The notes: generated from the letters alone by a model not told the origin. A stretch of DNA of 64,000 nt from Phorcus lineatus (GCA_921293015.1 OV121094.1:36392054-36456053), one strand, 5' to 3'. Counted from the first letter of the stretch, positions 45,912-56,562 are shown. Program-made: numbers and translations.

Positions 45912-46222
45912 TTATGTAGCCGCCGGTGTGGTGCCTTTTTTGTTTTGTTGAGGTGAGGGTACTCTTTCTTTTTACGACCCTCTTTCCCCTTTGGAACTCT
46001 ATTGGTATCTATAAATGTAATGAAAAGTATTGTATACGTAGTTATTCATTTCTGCTTAAAACATTGCTTGTAATTATTTAAATTTGTTACTTGGCAATTT
46101 ACCACATTTCTGATTTTGACCTTTATTTTCATTAAAAAAAAATTAGCAAAAGTAACTATGCTTACCTCAATTTCCTCTTTGTTTGACATCTTTGACAGTT
46201 CGGAAGCAATGAAAGATTCCAT
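45862..46222 (-). CDS. Candidate 5' exons of the minus-strand transposon gene
   Basis: Exon 46222-46166 starts ATG and reads MESFIASELSKMSNKEEIE, ending at a consensus donor GAG|GTAAGC. The next exon starts after TTTATAG at 46008. It reads in frame IPIEFQRGKRVVKRKSTLTS followed by a Lys/Arg-rich, nuclear-localisation-like stretch and ends ANCLCERKKP with a stop at 45862, overlapping an AATAAA. The same DNA in another frame supplies the PDKGLIAF segment of the PHD gene. So either this is a separate 67-aa basic protein, or a frameshift or missed exon separates it from the PHD exons. Both splice sites are good. Orientation and position favour one gene with the PHD exons. Confidence 0.45.
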
Positions 46223-46452
46223 GAAAGTTATATAGCATTAAAGGACCAATGGAAAGTATCGGTTAAGATGTCAAATGTTTTTGACCAAACGTATGACTTT
46301 TCGTCAAACTTGTTATCACAGTATCCATGGTTATTACTCTCTATACCATTAAAAAAACATAAGTTAAGAAATAACGCGACTCGAGGCAGATGGTGTCGTT
46401 TGGTGAACGGGCCTCCATACATTGCACTAGTTTTGGGTACTTTCTAAAAGAC

Positions 46453-46831
46453 CGTTCAAATACTCCAATTTATCGATTAGTACTTCTTCCGGTTTCGAGA
46501 GTGAAGGGCGATGAGAAGTCGATGCTGCGGTTCGTGTAAGTTTTAGAAAGTTTAGAGTTGGTTTTGTGTTGTTATTTCGCGTTTGAAGTCAAGTAGAATA
46601 GACCGTGTCAATGTTTGAGGCATTCAAAGTAAAAAAGTGGAGGAATGCAACTTGCAAATTGCATAAAATCGTGAAAGTGATAAATGGCGTGTTTGATTAG
46701 GCAACTGCCGAATACTCGGAAAACGGCGTACGCGAATCATCTGGCGAAAATGTTCAAAATACGTCGATCGAAGTATAGTTTTCTACCTAGATCGGCGTAT
46801 TATACGTCGATTTCAGGATTTCCCCAACCTG
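46453..46831 (-). repeat. Right terminal inverted repeat (379 bp)
   Basis: Reverse complement of 38074-38471 apart from one missing 19-bp CGACGTATAATACGTCAAT unit and about one base difference (TTCTAAAACTT versus TTCTCAAACTT). Followed by TTGTA. Confidence 0.92.
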
Positions 46832-46832
46832 T

Positions 46833-47431
46833 TGTAGCACCCGGGACATGGTGTAACAGAGGCCAAGTCAGGATGACCTTTTGTTCAACGACGGACTGTT
46901 GAATGTGATTCTCCGGGTGATGACAAGCTTTGACCAGTGGGCGAGCGTGGGGTCATCAGGAGATTAAGGTCAGAGTAGGGTTCACTGTGGACTGAGGAGT
47001 CGGACAGTGGAACTGCGGTGGACTGTGCCTGCACCATGGGAACTTAGGAACTGTGTTCTTACTGACAGAGGTCAGGGGTGGATGCTGAACACGGACACTG
47101 CTACCTCGTTGCCATAGTAACCATCAGTATCTATAAGCACTGTTATATCAGTTATCTTTATAACTGACCCGCGAACCTGTGTTTATATTAGTGTAAATGT
47201 CATTTACTGTGTTATAAGTAGATGGAAGGAATAATTATTGTATCTAGGTGAGGAAAGCGAAGCCTTGATATGCACGTGTGGGTGCAAGTGAGGAGCATGC
47301 GCACAAGAGGGAAATATTTATCAGTGTTTTGTATGGAATGAATGTGTGTGTGATAGTGTGTTTGTGTTGTATTTTGCACGGTGGGGTGTAAATAAACTTT
47401 TGAAACCCTTTTATGTGTTCTGATTTGTGAC
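46833..47431 (+). mobile_element. LTR-like sequence
   Basis: Starts TGTAGCACCCGGGACATGG and ends ...TTCTGATTTGTGACA. AATAAA lies near 47390 and a TATA-like CTATAAGC near 47130; it is GC-richer than its surroundings. TG...CA ends, a late polyadenylation signal and size (about 600 bp) suit a solo LTR. I find no matching 5-bp duplication: the left boundary is disturbed by the transposon, whose TTGTA target overlaps the first bases. Tentative. Confidence 0.4.
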
Positions 47432-47559
47432 ACTCCTTAAGGCCAAAAGTCTCGTATCGCTAGCTATCTTACCAGCCAATGAGACTACTCGCATCCAGCA
47501 ACAGCGGTACAACCCGGATGGAAATGTCCATTAAGTTAAAGAAAGTGGCTGCAAACTTC

Positions 47560-47657
47560 TTGGAATACGACATTTCATTGGCTGAAACAATAACAGGTGA
47601 GCACAGCCATACGAGGATACGAGCGGGTTCAATTACGCTGATGTAGCAGGATGACAT
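47560..47657 (-). repeat. CATCCTGCT-type terminus (right) and body
   Basis: CGACATTTCATTGGCTGAAA, CAATAACAGGTGAGCACAGCC and ...TTCAATTACGCTGATGTAGC AGGATG match 35943-36087 in order. The terminus faces opposite to the one at 37508. Confidence 0.65.
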
Positions 47658-50438
47658 CTATAATGAAAACAAATAAACTAGCAAAGTACCTATTGATGAA
47701 CAAATTCCTTCCCACTTAAAGATGTTTATGATCTATAGTTGTATTGCGTATCCATCCTTTTATAATGATAGTGATAGCTAAAATATCTTTGTTGATTAAA
47801 CGCGGGTTAGATAATGTAAGCCTCGACATGAAAGAGATATTAATGGATGGTGATCATCTTTAGTCACTATTACTGGGGGCAGGATATGGTTTTATCCTGT
47901 TATGGATACAACAACAGTGTGAATTTGTTAAGATTAATGAATGTTTGAATAGCTTCACCACATTTAAATTGAATACTTAACAATAGTCAGTTAATTATTA
48001 AGGGTCCAATTGGGTTGGTACAAAATAAGTAATAAGAGGCTTTTATATGGAAGTATTAATGATTTCGATATTGCATCTGATATCATTTTTCTAGCGTAAT
48101 CGTAATGCTTGGGTCTGGTTCTCAGAAATTGGGCGTTTTTTTTAATTTAAATTATGTTTCGGAACTATTAACAAGATGCCAATGCCAATTTCCTATCAGT
48201 ATTGTTCCCCTTCATGTAAAATGTTTTAATGATCTCTGTGGATGCAAAGGAGAGGTTCAACATGAAAGAAACGCTACACTGTCATTTGTTATTTCTTTGT
48301 TAATACAATATGGGATTATCAAAGAAACAAATCATTCTTAATTTAACATCTCACTGCATTTGTCTTTGGAAACTTGATCTGCTGTAGTAAGTCCTATTAA
48401 CATATAAGGAACATCAAACGTATTAACATATCTATCATTATCTATGCTATGCTTATTAATTTCTCTCTTTGATTTGTATCTGCAATCTTTTTGAAACAGT
48501 AAATAACGCTGGGTTTCGTCTGGCAGCATCAGCAGTGAACTACTGCAAAACTTCCCAAAGCATCAACTTGTCTCCGAACTCTGGTAGGTAATTAGAAAAA
48601 TATTTTGAAGGCAGGCAAAAGTATAAATTCAATTTTTTTAATATTAATTTTCGTGACGCAGCTTTAATGAGGCAAATCCGATGTAAAATAAAATCCCCCG
48701 AGTAACACGAATCATGCATACATTCACTTACAATGTATAGACTTTATTCTCATTATAAATATGCCTATTTTGATTTGAATAGAATTAGATATAATGAGAA
48801 GGTTGGTGGTAGTTTCATGCTGAGGGATACGGATGCAGTACACAGATGTCATCTGGCTCTCTTAAAAGCAATACAGTGGAAAATATGTATTGAAACGTTC
48901 CCGGACATACAACGTCGCAATAGAGGATATGTCTGGTACATGTACGAGCTGATTAACTTCACGTTTTACTCTTATCACTCTCAATCTCAGGGGCTTATAT
49001 GGGGCTTAGGTTAATGTACTTATAAGTAAAGATATCAGTAGGTTTATCGTAACTTTTCATGGGAGATTAGGTGTTATATGCCGAAACAAGCATCAAATGC
49101 AGGGTCAGCTGTTTAACATATTATACGCTTTAAAAAAAATGAGAGAAAATGTATGAACAGATAATTGTTGCATAAATCTTGACTTTGTGATTGATCAAAG
49201 TAAGTTTTTGTATAGAGTGAATAGAGGAACCTTTGCTTCATATGCAACAAGGAGAAATAAAAGCGTTAAAATAAATAATAATCCCAACTTTTTCCATACA
49301 AAAAAGTACATTGGCTGCGGGTAATTTCAGTTACAGGCCTCTTGTGTTGAAAACTGTAAGGTAACCATTACATCTAAACAACCAAATTCTATCAAATTAT
49401 AAGGGATATTTATTTTAGTGTTGATAATAAGATTGATAAGATGAGTGTTCTGCCATGACAAGAAGCATCAAAATTAATTTACACCATACTTCAGAAAGCG
49501 TTCCCAGTTAAGGTTAAAGGTTCATACTTTGTTAATCAATACACATCTTATCATGCATGTTATACATTTTAAATTTAAGACAAAGCTTTAACCTTGTTGC
49601 GCTTGGGGATGACACAATTACTGTATTACTTTTGTTTGGAGATACTTAAAACATTTTGGATAAGTATCTCAAGAATATACTTTCCTTTACCTCAGCAGTA
49701 GCCTCTTAATCCAGTACGATTACCATCTTGAATGACAAATGGTGTTGGGATGGAAATACTATCCCCATGGGGGAGTTGGTGATCAATGTATTTTGACGTT
49801 CCAACTCCTTAACAGAAACGAGGAGGAGCTAATTGCTAGGTAATACATTTGCGTACTTATTTTTGACCAGGCACTACACGACCCTGCTAAGTTTAATGTC
49901 TTTTTCTGTAAATGCTCCCGTATATATCCATTCATAAATATATAATTCTCAGAAGATATTCTGGTCAGGATATCAATTGATTTATAAAAAAGTGAGACAG
50001 TCTCAGAACTTTACGCATGCCCTAAGCAAAATAAACTATTTAAACGATAATCACATTTGAATTTTATTCAAGAATACCAGCGACCTAGCCATCACACACA
50101 TTCACGTTGTAATAGTTCGTGTTCTTATCTAATCGCTCATGGTCTGTGTCTACATGATGTAAAGTGATGTCTGATGATTTAATTAGAACGGCTAAAAGGG
50201 TCAAACAAATCTAGAGTATGGAATGATGTTTTAATTACCATAGACAGAAAGGGTTTCCAAATAGTTGTCAGCATTATTAAAATAATAGATAACATTGAAT
50301 TTGGAAAATCTTTATGATATTTAAATATTTAATCTCATCTACCGTCGTAGTTCAGTATATATAACCTTATAATGTATAAGGTATATATACATGTATATAC
50401 ATAAATGACATAAGTTAGCTTATATATATAAATATAAA
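47658..50438. other. No gene seen
   Basis: AT-rich non-coding stretch. The 78-, 63- and 93-codon ORFs at 48105, 48338 and 48733 have no recognisable motif or splice context. Confidence 0.45.
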
Positions 50439-50509
50439 TATAACATACTTCACATAGTCGTTTGTAAAACCATTTTAATCCGATACTAGTATTTCGTCAA
50501 TAGTATTGA
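50439..50509. repeat. 71-bp dispersed repeat, copy 2
   Basis: Second copy of the block at 45090-45160 (ATAACATACTTCACATAGTC ... TTTCGTCAATAGTATTGA), outside the transposon. Confidence 0.85.
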
Positions 50510-50694
50510 AATTAATTGAAAGAATCTTGCTAGAAAGGTAAAAACTTGTTTATAGTCTCCTTAACCAATTGGGAATATGACTTTTACATTTTCCGATTTT
50601 GTAGCCCCGAAATTATGACTTTTGTACCATCTGTTAGATAAATTATATCCAGCCTGGTGAGTTCCAGAGCCAATCGCACTATTTTTTATTTCAG

Positions 50695-50890
50695 TAACTT
50701 GCAAAGTCATGACCACATCAATCAAGCGGCTTAGTTTAGTTCCCTAGACATATGCTGTGGAAGATAAAAGCTACTTTAGACATTTGCTGTGGAAGAAGAA
50801 AGCTACTTAAGTTCCACGAAAAATACCTGTTCGTAGGTTATTGTACTGGTAATGACATCTATTAAGGTAAAGAGTCAATGATGAGATAAG
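50695..50890. repeat. Dispersed repeat R1 copy with internal 32-bp tandem
   Basis: TAGACATATGCTGTGGAAGA TAAAAGCTACTT (50745) is followed directly by TAGACATTTGCTGTGGAAGA AGAAAGCTACTT (50777). Then TAAGTTCCACGAAAAATACC matches 36.26 kb. Confidence 0.7.
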
Positions 50891-51139
50891 CTGATACTTA
50901 GTATAATAGTATTTTGGTTTCTTGAGTCTCACTTTAGTTTACTGTGATTTATCAAGGAATAAGAACCTTTTAAAATGGAAATTATACAATCGGTCAAACA
51001 TAAAAGTCTACGTAATATAACAAGTCAAAATCCATTTATGTTAAACTTCTTTGTCACAAATTCATGTTCTTGGCAACATTAAGCCATATTTATACGTCCA
51101 GTTCATTCGAATGCAACGGATGATGTAAATGATCTCTCA

Positions 51140-51635
51140 ATTATTTGCTCTTGAGATTCTCATGCAATGTCAAGACTTTTTATTACAAACGTGATTTCGT
51201 AATCAGTGATGTACATGTTTATGTAGCTCTTCGAAACACATGCTGCCCATTCCTTCAAAAAGTCAAACATGCAGGATAGTAAGTTGAGTGACGCCAATTG
51301 AGAATATCAAACATATATGTATGAACATTCATATTCATCATTCAGACGCTGCAGAAAAGTATTAAGACTGTGACATCATTTCCATATATGGTTTGTTATT
51401 TTGTGAAGCATAAGTAATCATAAATCATCTTTCATTTATTTACTCTTTGAGAAGGCAACGTCATGCCTTTTGTCTACAAGCGTCGCTTAAAAAATAGCAG
51501 TGCTTGGATATGACTAGATCAATTCCTGATCAGTGATTTACACGTTTATGTAGCTCCTTGAAATACATGCTGTCCACCCCCACAAGGAAACTAACATGAT
51601 GGAGAGTAAATTGAGTGACTCTAATTCAATTGAAA
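51140..51635. repeat. Diverged tandem duplication, period about 294 bp
   Basis: Unit 1 (51140-51310) and unit 2 (51434-51635) share ACACATGCTGYCCA, AATCAGTGATKTACAYGTTTA, TGTAGCTC and TWAGTTGAGTGACKC in the same order. Non-coding. It lies inside an otherwise featureless region. Confidence 0.6.
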
Positions 51636-53214
51636 TTATCTCAGCTAGAAGTACATAAGTTCAATTACAGTATTTCTTATAAAAAACACGTTTATCTACA
51701 AATGGATTTATATAAAAAAGTTTTCCATGAATCACCACTTGAGCCGCTATCACTACTGGTTCAGTGATCAAACTTAGGTCGTTGTTTAGATGAACAGTTG
51801 AAGATTAAACAGTTACTATGAAGCTGAAGCCAAAGTGAAATTAATCTTATTGAAGATAAATCCATTACAATACGAACAATGTAGAAAAATATAGAAATTG
51901 AGTAACCAAACAGAGCTGATAAACAAACATTGAAAATGACATTTTACCTTTTCATATGGGTTGTTTCAATGACTTTTTTCAAAATAATAAACACTTCAGT
52001 ATGAATAAGTTCCTAATCGATCAAATATTATTTCAATCAAGTCAGACAAAAAAGGTATTGTAATACTTTTCCCCAGACGTATATATTTGTATCAGACAGA
52101 AGTATGACTTTTTTTTATCTCTTCCGGGCTAGAGTTTAGAATAAAGTGTCCCTAAGACAATTTCCCTGGAGCTAATTAAAAGTTTAACACAAATGCACAA
52201 GTTATTACGGCTGAAAACCCGTTATTCAGAGGAATTGAGACATTACATAGTTGCATCATAACATAAGACACCATGGGTACATTTATAATGGTTGACGTAG
52301 AAATTATATATAATGTTATCGTCGTGTTATCGCCATTATTAGTGATACTTGTTACACTATGTTACAATGTGTTGTTGTTAGACATCGATAGAGGCAGTAA
52401 AACTAAATCATTACATCTGCTCACGAAAGTAATGAATTTGTGTCACTAGTGTTAGATAATTAGATTTTGTATTCCTAGAGCTGATCAGAGATAAATAAGT
52501 ATTGCACAACTTTATTTCATGGCGCACGTGATCTGCTTTAGGGGTAATAAAACAAACTATCTATCTGTTTGGTTTGGATAGTCTAGGGATAACAATGGGA
52601 GGAAAACTGCGTTGAAGCTTGAAATTACTAATAATAATTAATGAATCATTTAGATCACTTGTGCGATATTACACACTTTTGTTTAAGTCTTAAAAACGTC
52701 ATATGACACAAATTAGAGCTGCCAGCGATTTTCAGGTGTATGTTTCATAACTGAACATTAGTTTCCTCTTCTGCTGTCTTCCATCGAGGAAACGATTGTA
52801 TATATGGAAGGGGATGTGTGCCAAAAATGAAATCATGTAAACTCGTAATTCTCAAGTTGTAACATGTCTTTCTCAACCAAACAATTCTCGAAAAGTCAAG
52901 TTCAAGTATGCAAACCTAACATTTCAATCCTATGGAACTCAACCTACTGTTCTCAACTTTACAAAGTTCAAATGTAATTCTAGAAATGTCGAAGTCGAAA
53001 CTCATTTTTTTGTTTCAAATAAGAGGGACATACCAATTTAGCAATGCTACAAATTTCGTTTTACAAATGGTAAATGAAAAATGAAGAGTTGTAAAATAAA
53101 CCTTGCGAAACAGACTTTTGCATTTCGAATTTTACATGAGTTGCATGGCTATGATTGCAATTTTCCGAAATACATCTCCAAATGATTTCACTGCCGATGA
53201 TTTCCGAGTATGAT
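51636..53214. other. No gene seen
   Basis: AT-rich, no ORF of note, no recognised repeat. Confidence 0.5.
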
Positions 53215-53345
53215 TGGTATTTGACAACAACGAGACCTCCCTTATCCAAGCTCCATGCAACGCTGTGCAAGCTTTACGGATAGCGTTGAGTTGAGTCCAT
53301 CGCAATGCACGGAGCTTGGGCCAGTGACCTTCACCTTTTGCCAAA
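53215..53345 (-). repeat. Inverted-pair repeat, copy 1
   Basis: The minus strand reads GGTGAAGGTCACTGGCCCAA GCTCCGTGCATTGCGATGGA, then CTATCCGTAAAGCTTGCACA GCGTTGCATGGAGCTTGGAT, matching 54945-55060 on the plus strand. No coding frame is shared convincingly. Confidence 0.8.
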
Positions 53346-54944
53346 GTTCATTTACAATAAGTTTTGAAGGGGCTACATGAGGTTTATCTCACGAAAGAAT
53401 ATGAAGAACTTTAATTCTGGGTTAGACTTTACTGGACACTAAATCTCTGCACAACTTACTGCATCGAAATGATTCACTATAAGAAAATCTCTTTAGATAT
53501 TAAGGCAGGGTTTCAAAAACTCACCAAATCGCAAAGACAAATAACAGAAGAATAAATATATCTATATTGTATCCCCATGTTACCTGTTTACGAGCGTCAC
53601 GTCTTTTCGAACCCCTAAAACACGAGCATGGAATTCTTTCAAATTGACATACAGAAAATAACCACCTAACGTAAAGTTAGGGGAAAGTTCCAAAATCTTT
53701 GTTAATGATTTTTTTCATTTGTGGTAGTCTTTCATTCGGTCGTTTAACCAATAAATATTATTCCGTTTAAGAAACTTTGATTTAAACTTATACCGTTTAA
53801 AGTCATGTTTTAAAGCTATGAACGTTCCAAACCAGACGTTTGAAAACAGTTTGAACTAAATTTTCACTGAAGAACATGTCAAAATCATGTGACATTTTTA
53901 ACTCTCCGCCCGATCGACGGGTCGTCTTATAAGCGAACGGTCTTTTTGGACCGGTCTTGCAGGCCGCCAAAGAACGTCGGGTCATTGATAGATTCATATA
54001 TTGCCAAATTTTAAGTCGAAAAGCTCTTGCAAATTTAGATATCATCAACAATTGAAATCAAGATACCTTTGTAATCATCAATTGCAAGATTAAAGAATTC
54101 GAAGTATTATTTGAAATACAAGATTACATTTCCATACATTTAACTAAGGGTCTACACTTTAGATTTCTCGCATCAAGTGGCACATCAACAAAAACACGAC
54201 TATTGTATTTTATGTGATAGTTAATTATTAACGATTTACGTTGGGTTTATCTAGAATTTTATCAAAAGGTGTGTTTAATTACAAATGTTACCAATTGCGT
54301 CCATCAATTACTCCGAATCAATTGCACAGCTGTGCGGCTTGTTAAAAACATAAGATTGTGGTTTTTTAAAAAAATCAAACTTCACATCAAACCATTATTC
54401 CTGTGATAAATCATAATTAGGTGATGGCATAAAATAATAGGCCTAATCATTTAAAATTAATTGCCGAGACGACACAAAGGTATGGTGCTGAAAGATTGTC
54501 TTCAAAGAAATCATGCTTTAACAAAGGCTTCGGAAACGCTCATAATCCATTTTCATAACAATTAGGCTACTAAAAATGTGCTTTGAAATAATGATACTTT
54601 TCAGTTTTCTAAAAATTTGTTATACTACGAAATTAATAAAACATTTTGAACTATTGAAATCGGTCCCCGAAAAGTTAATATGCTTTGACTAGAATACGTC
54701 ACAAAATCTGAGGGGCTCGAAAAAAGGTGACGTCTCAAAAATCGTGATCAAATGGACCTTTTCGAAGTTCGGAGATTTTCTTGCAATAAACACGGGTATA
54801 TTTTATAGAACTGCGCATTCAAGAAAAAAACCCAAATTTTGAAAATGGTCAGATAAGAATTAATTGCAAATGATATTTGTTCTTTTACAATTGTTGCTGT
54901 TTGCCTTGGGGTTCGAAAACACCGTACGCGAGGTTATAAGAACT
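53346..54944. other. No gene seen
   Basis: AT-rich spacer between the two inverted copies. An 82-codon minus ORF (53803-54051) is unsupported. Confidence 0.45.
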
Positions 54945-55060
54945 TTAATAGAAGGTGACGGTCACAGGCCCAAGCTCCGCTCATTGCGATGGACTCAACG
55001 CTATCCGGTAAGCTTGCACAGCGTTGCATGGAGCTTGGATCAGGGAGGTATCCTTGTTGT
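54945..55060 (+). repeat. Inverted-pair repeat, copy 2
   Basis: Plus-strand copy of the block at 53215-53345 (about 90% similar by eye). It directly abuts the LINE YADD fragment at 55.06 kb. Confidence 0.8.
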
Positions 55061-55135
55061 GTAAAATTTGTATCATCTGCATATTGAAAGATACAATATT
55101 CCACTCCATTTATACCATTAATTTGTTTGTCTTTT
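55061..55135 (-). pseudogene. L1/Tx1-like reverse transcriptase motif C fragment
   Basis: The minus strand reads KKDKQINGINGVEYCIFQYA DDTNFTQQ. The combination of 'I.GI...E..I.QYADDT' is the catalytic motif C block of L1-like reverse transcriptases. The coding match ends at about 55,060 in the inverted-pair repeat and begins at an A8 run next to a 10-bp-stem hairpin. It has the same orientation and clade as the broken reverse transcriptase at 56.9-57.7 kb and supplies exactly the next motif missing there. Confidence 0.65.
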
Positions 55136-55139
55136 TTTT

Positions 55140-55163
55140 GCATGGAGACATTAGTCTCCATGC
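55140..55163. other. 10-bp-stem hairpin GCATGGAGAC-ATTA-GTCTCCATGC
   Basis: Perfect inverted repeat with a 4-base loop at the junction between LINE sequence and the segment carrying the RPA-like gene. It may mark the end of an inserted element. No CTRR Helitron end follows it. Confidence 0.75.
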
Positions 55164-55526
55164 CTATATATATTGGCCAAGTTGCGAGTATGCTATGGGG
55201 GCTGCCATATTGAATGATGCATTGTGGAACGGTTTCTAAGACGCAGAACATTAGGCTTTGGCTCCTGATATTCACTCAGCTGATAAAGTCGGCATTACTC
55301 GGTACTGGTAATGCTTCATTCTATTAGAGGCAGCGAATGTATACAACTTGATGAAGTTGACCCTTTAATGTCACAGAGCGTGAGAGTTCACATTGCCTAC
55401 GTGACAGACTGGGGCGTATTGCTGTAATTGAGCTTTAACATTTGTCTAGGCATAAGATAGCATCGTATGAAAACACACGATTCTCAGACTTAAACAATTT
55501 ACAACCCTTGCCATATTTACACACAG

Positions 55527-56344
55527 AATTCAATTTACACAAAAAATCAAGTTTGGACAAATTTAATCATATCTTCTAAACTGATTGGATTTTATCGAAG
55601 TGTAGAGAGTATCCAAGAGATCCTAATCAAGGACCAGACGGCCTCTACAACCATCACTGTTTGGGGACAGTTGGTTAACAAATGCGCAGACGGTGATCTC
55701 GTCCGAATTAAACGATGTCGGGTGAAACTCTTTGATAATGAAGGCAGCCAGAAGAAGAAAATAAAAACCACATCTCAGAGCAACATTGAGGTATGTTTAT
55801 ATCCCCTCATCGTCCACCATTTGAGCTTATCCCATTAATACATATCATTATGAATATTAAGATATAAATCCAACAATAATTATTTGATGAATGAGTCGTT
55901 TAATGGCAATATGCCATTAAGTTTAACAAAAATATATCTCCCAAAAGTATTAATGCTACAGCAACATTATGCTTTTCTTCAGACTAATGTTCGTTACATA
56001 TACTATGTTTTTGCCTACAGTTTATCAACGAGGATGCTGATTTGGAGGGGGTCTGCACCACGCAAGATGATGAGGACGTCACTTTCCAAGTTGAACACAC
56101 CTGGCAGGAATGTGAATTGATTGCGGTCATGACTGCTGGACCTTACTGCACCTGTCCCAAAATGGCATGCCGTAACGCTACAGCTAAAACCATTTGCAGG
56201 CAGGGTAACTACATGCTGCAGTGTACAACGTGTGACAGTGTATTTAAAGCTGCTAATGCCAATAATTATGGCAGTGCGAAGTTCCTACTTGATAGCGGTC
56301 ATTATGTATCTCCCCAATCTGCTGCGAGAAATGTTCTGTCTTAA
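55527..56344 (+). CDS. RPA-like OB-fold / zinc-ribbon protein gene, partial, two exons
   Basis: Exon 1 is open from about 55527 (after TTTACACACAG) and certainly coding from 55602. It reads VESIQEILIKDQTASTTITV, WGQLVNKCADGDLVRIKRCR and VKLF, ending at donor GAG|GTATGT (55790). Exon 2 begins after TTTTGCCTACAG (56021) in phase 0. It reads FINEDADLEGVCTTQDDEDV ... AGPYCTCPKMACRNATAKTI CRQGNYMLQCTTCDSVFKAA and stops at 56342. 'D.TAS..I.VWG.L' is an OB-fold strand signature of RPA70-type DNA-binding domains, and the C-x-C-x4-C...C-x2-C unit resembles the RPA70 DBD-C zinc ribbon. It would bind single-stranded DNA. The 5' exons are not found. It may be a transposon-captured RPA paralogue. The fold call is from motif reading only. 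Confidence 0.6.
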
Positions 56345-56465
56345 AGGCAAAGAGTTCCTGGAAACGATGGATCTGGATACATTTCGTACCTCCAGCCTGG
56401 ACCTCATTCCCATTACCATAACTGCAATCACCGAAAATAATGTTGTTAAGGAAGTCAAAGTCTAA
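56345..56465 (+). pseudogene. Downstream frame-shifted continuation of RPA-like gene
   Basis: After the stop of exon 2 another frame reads CLKGKEFLETMDLDTFRTSS LDLIPITITAITENN and ends VVKEVKV. The composition looks coding. It is likely the original C-terminus reached through a single frameshift near 56,300, or through an unrecognised splice. Low certainty. Confidence 0.4.
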
Positions 56466-56562
56466 AATGTTCATGGCATGTATATCCCATTACCATAACT
56501 GCAATCACCGAAAGAAATATTGTTAAGGAAATCAAAGTCTAAAATGTTCATGACTTGTATAA
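56409..56562 (+). repeat. 77-bp tandem duplication
   Basis: CCCATTACCATAACTGCAAT...GTTCATGGCATGTATAT (56409-56485) is repeated at 56486-56562 with a handful of changes. It duplicates the end of the RPA-like frame and its stop codon. Confidence 0.9.

Larger units (their letters stand above)
38074..46831 (+). mobile_element. 8,758-bp DNA transposon, CAGGTTGGGG termini, 5-bp TSD, superfamily unassigned
   Basis: The left end CAGGTTGGGGAAATCC (38074) and the right end (its reverse complement, ending 46831) begin long terminal inverted repeats. The left arm runs to 38471 (398 bp) and the right starts at 46453 (379 bp). The 19-bp difference is one extra CGACGTATAATACGTCAAT unit on the left; otherwise I see about one mismatch. 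Immediate flanks are TTGTA (38069-38073) and TTGTA (46832-46836), a 5-bp target duplication. Contents are a nested foldback element, a tandem-repeat leader, an intact 705-codon ORF (plus), and a spliced gene ending in a PHD-like finger (minus, convergent). The near-identical arms and intact ORF suggest recent transposition. I do not recognise the superfamily. Confidence 0.9.

Noticed and set aside
38074..46831. The transposon as a RAG-like (ProtoRAG) element, suggested by the 5-bp duplication, convergent genes and a PHD finger
   Set aside because: Termini are CAGGTT rather than a CAC-starting heptamer, duplications are AT-rich, and I see no clear RAG1 core or Kelch repeats in either gene. The resemblance may be structural convergence; a profile search would decide.
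48733..49014. 93-codon plus ORF as a host gene exon
   Set aside because: No recognisable domain; flanks lack a convincing acceptor and donor; length within chance expectation for a 64-kb AT-rich window.
55140..55163. Helitron 3' terminal hairpin
   Set aside because: No CTRR end follows and no TC 5' end was found, so only a hairpin can be claimed.
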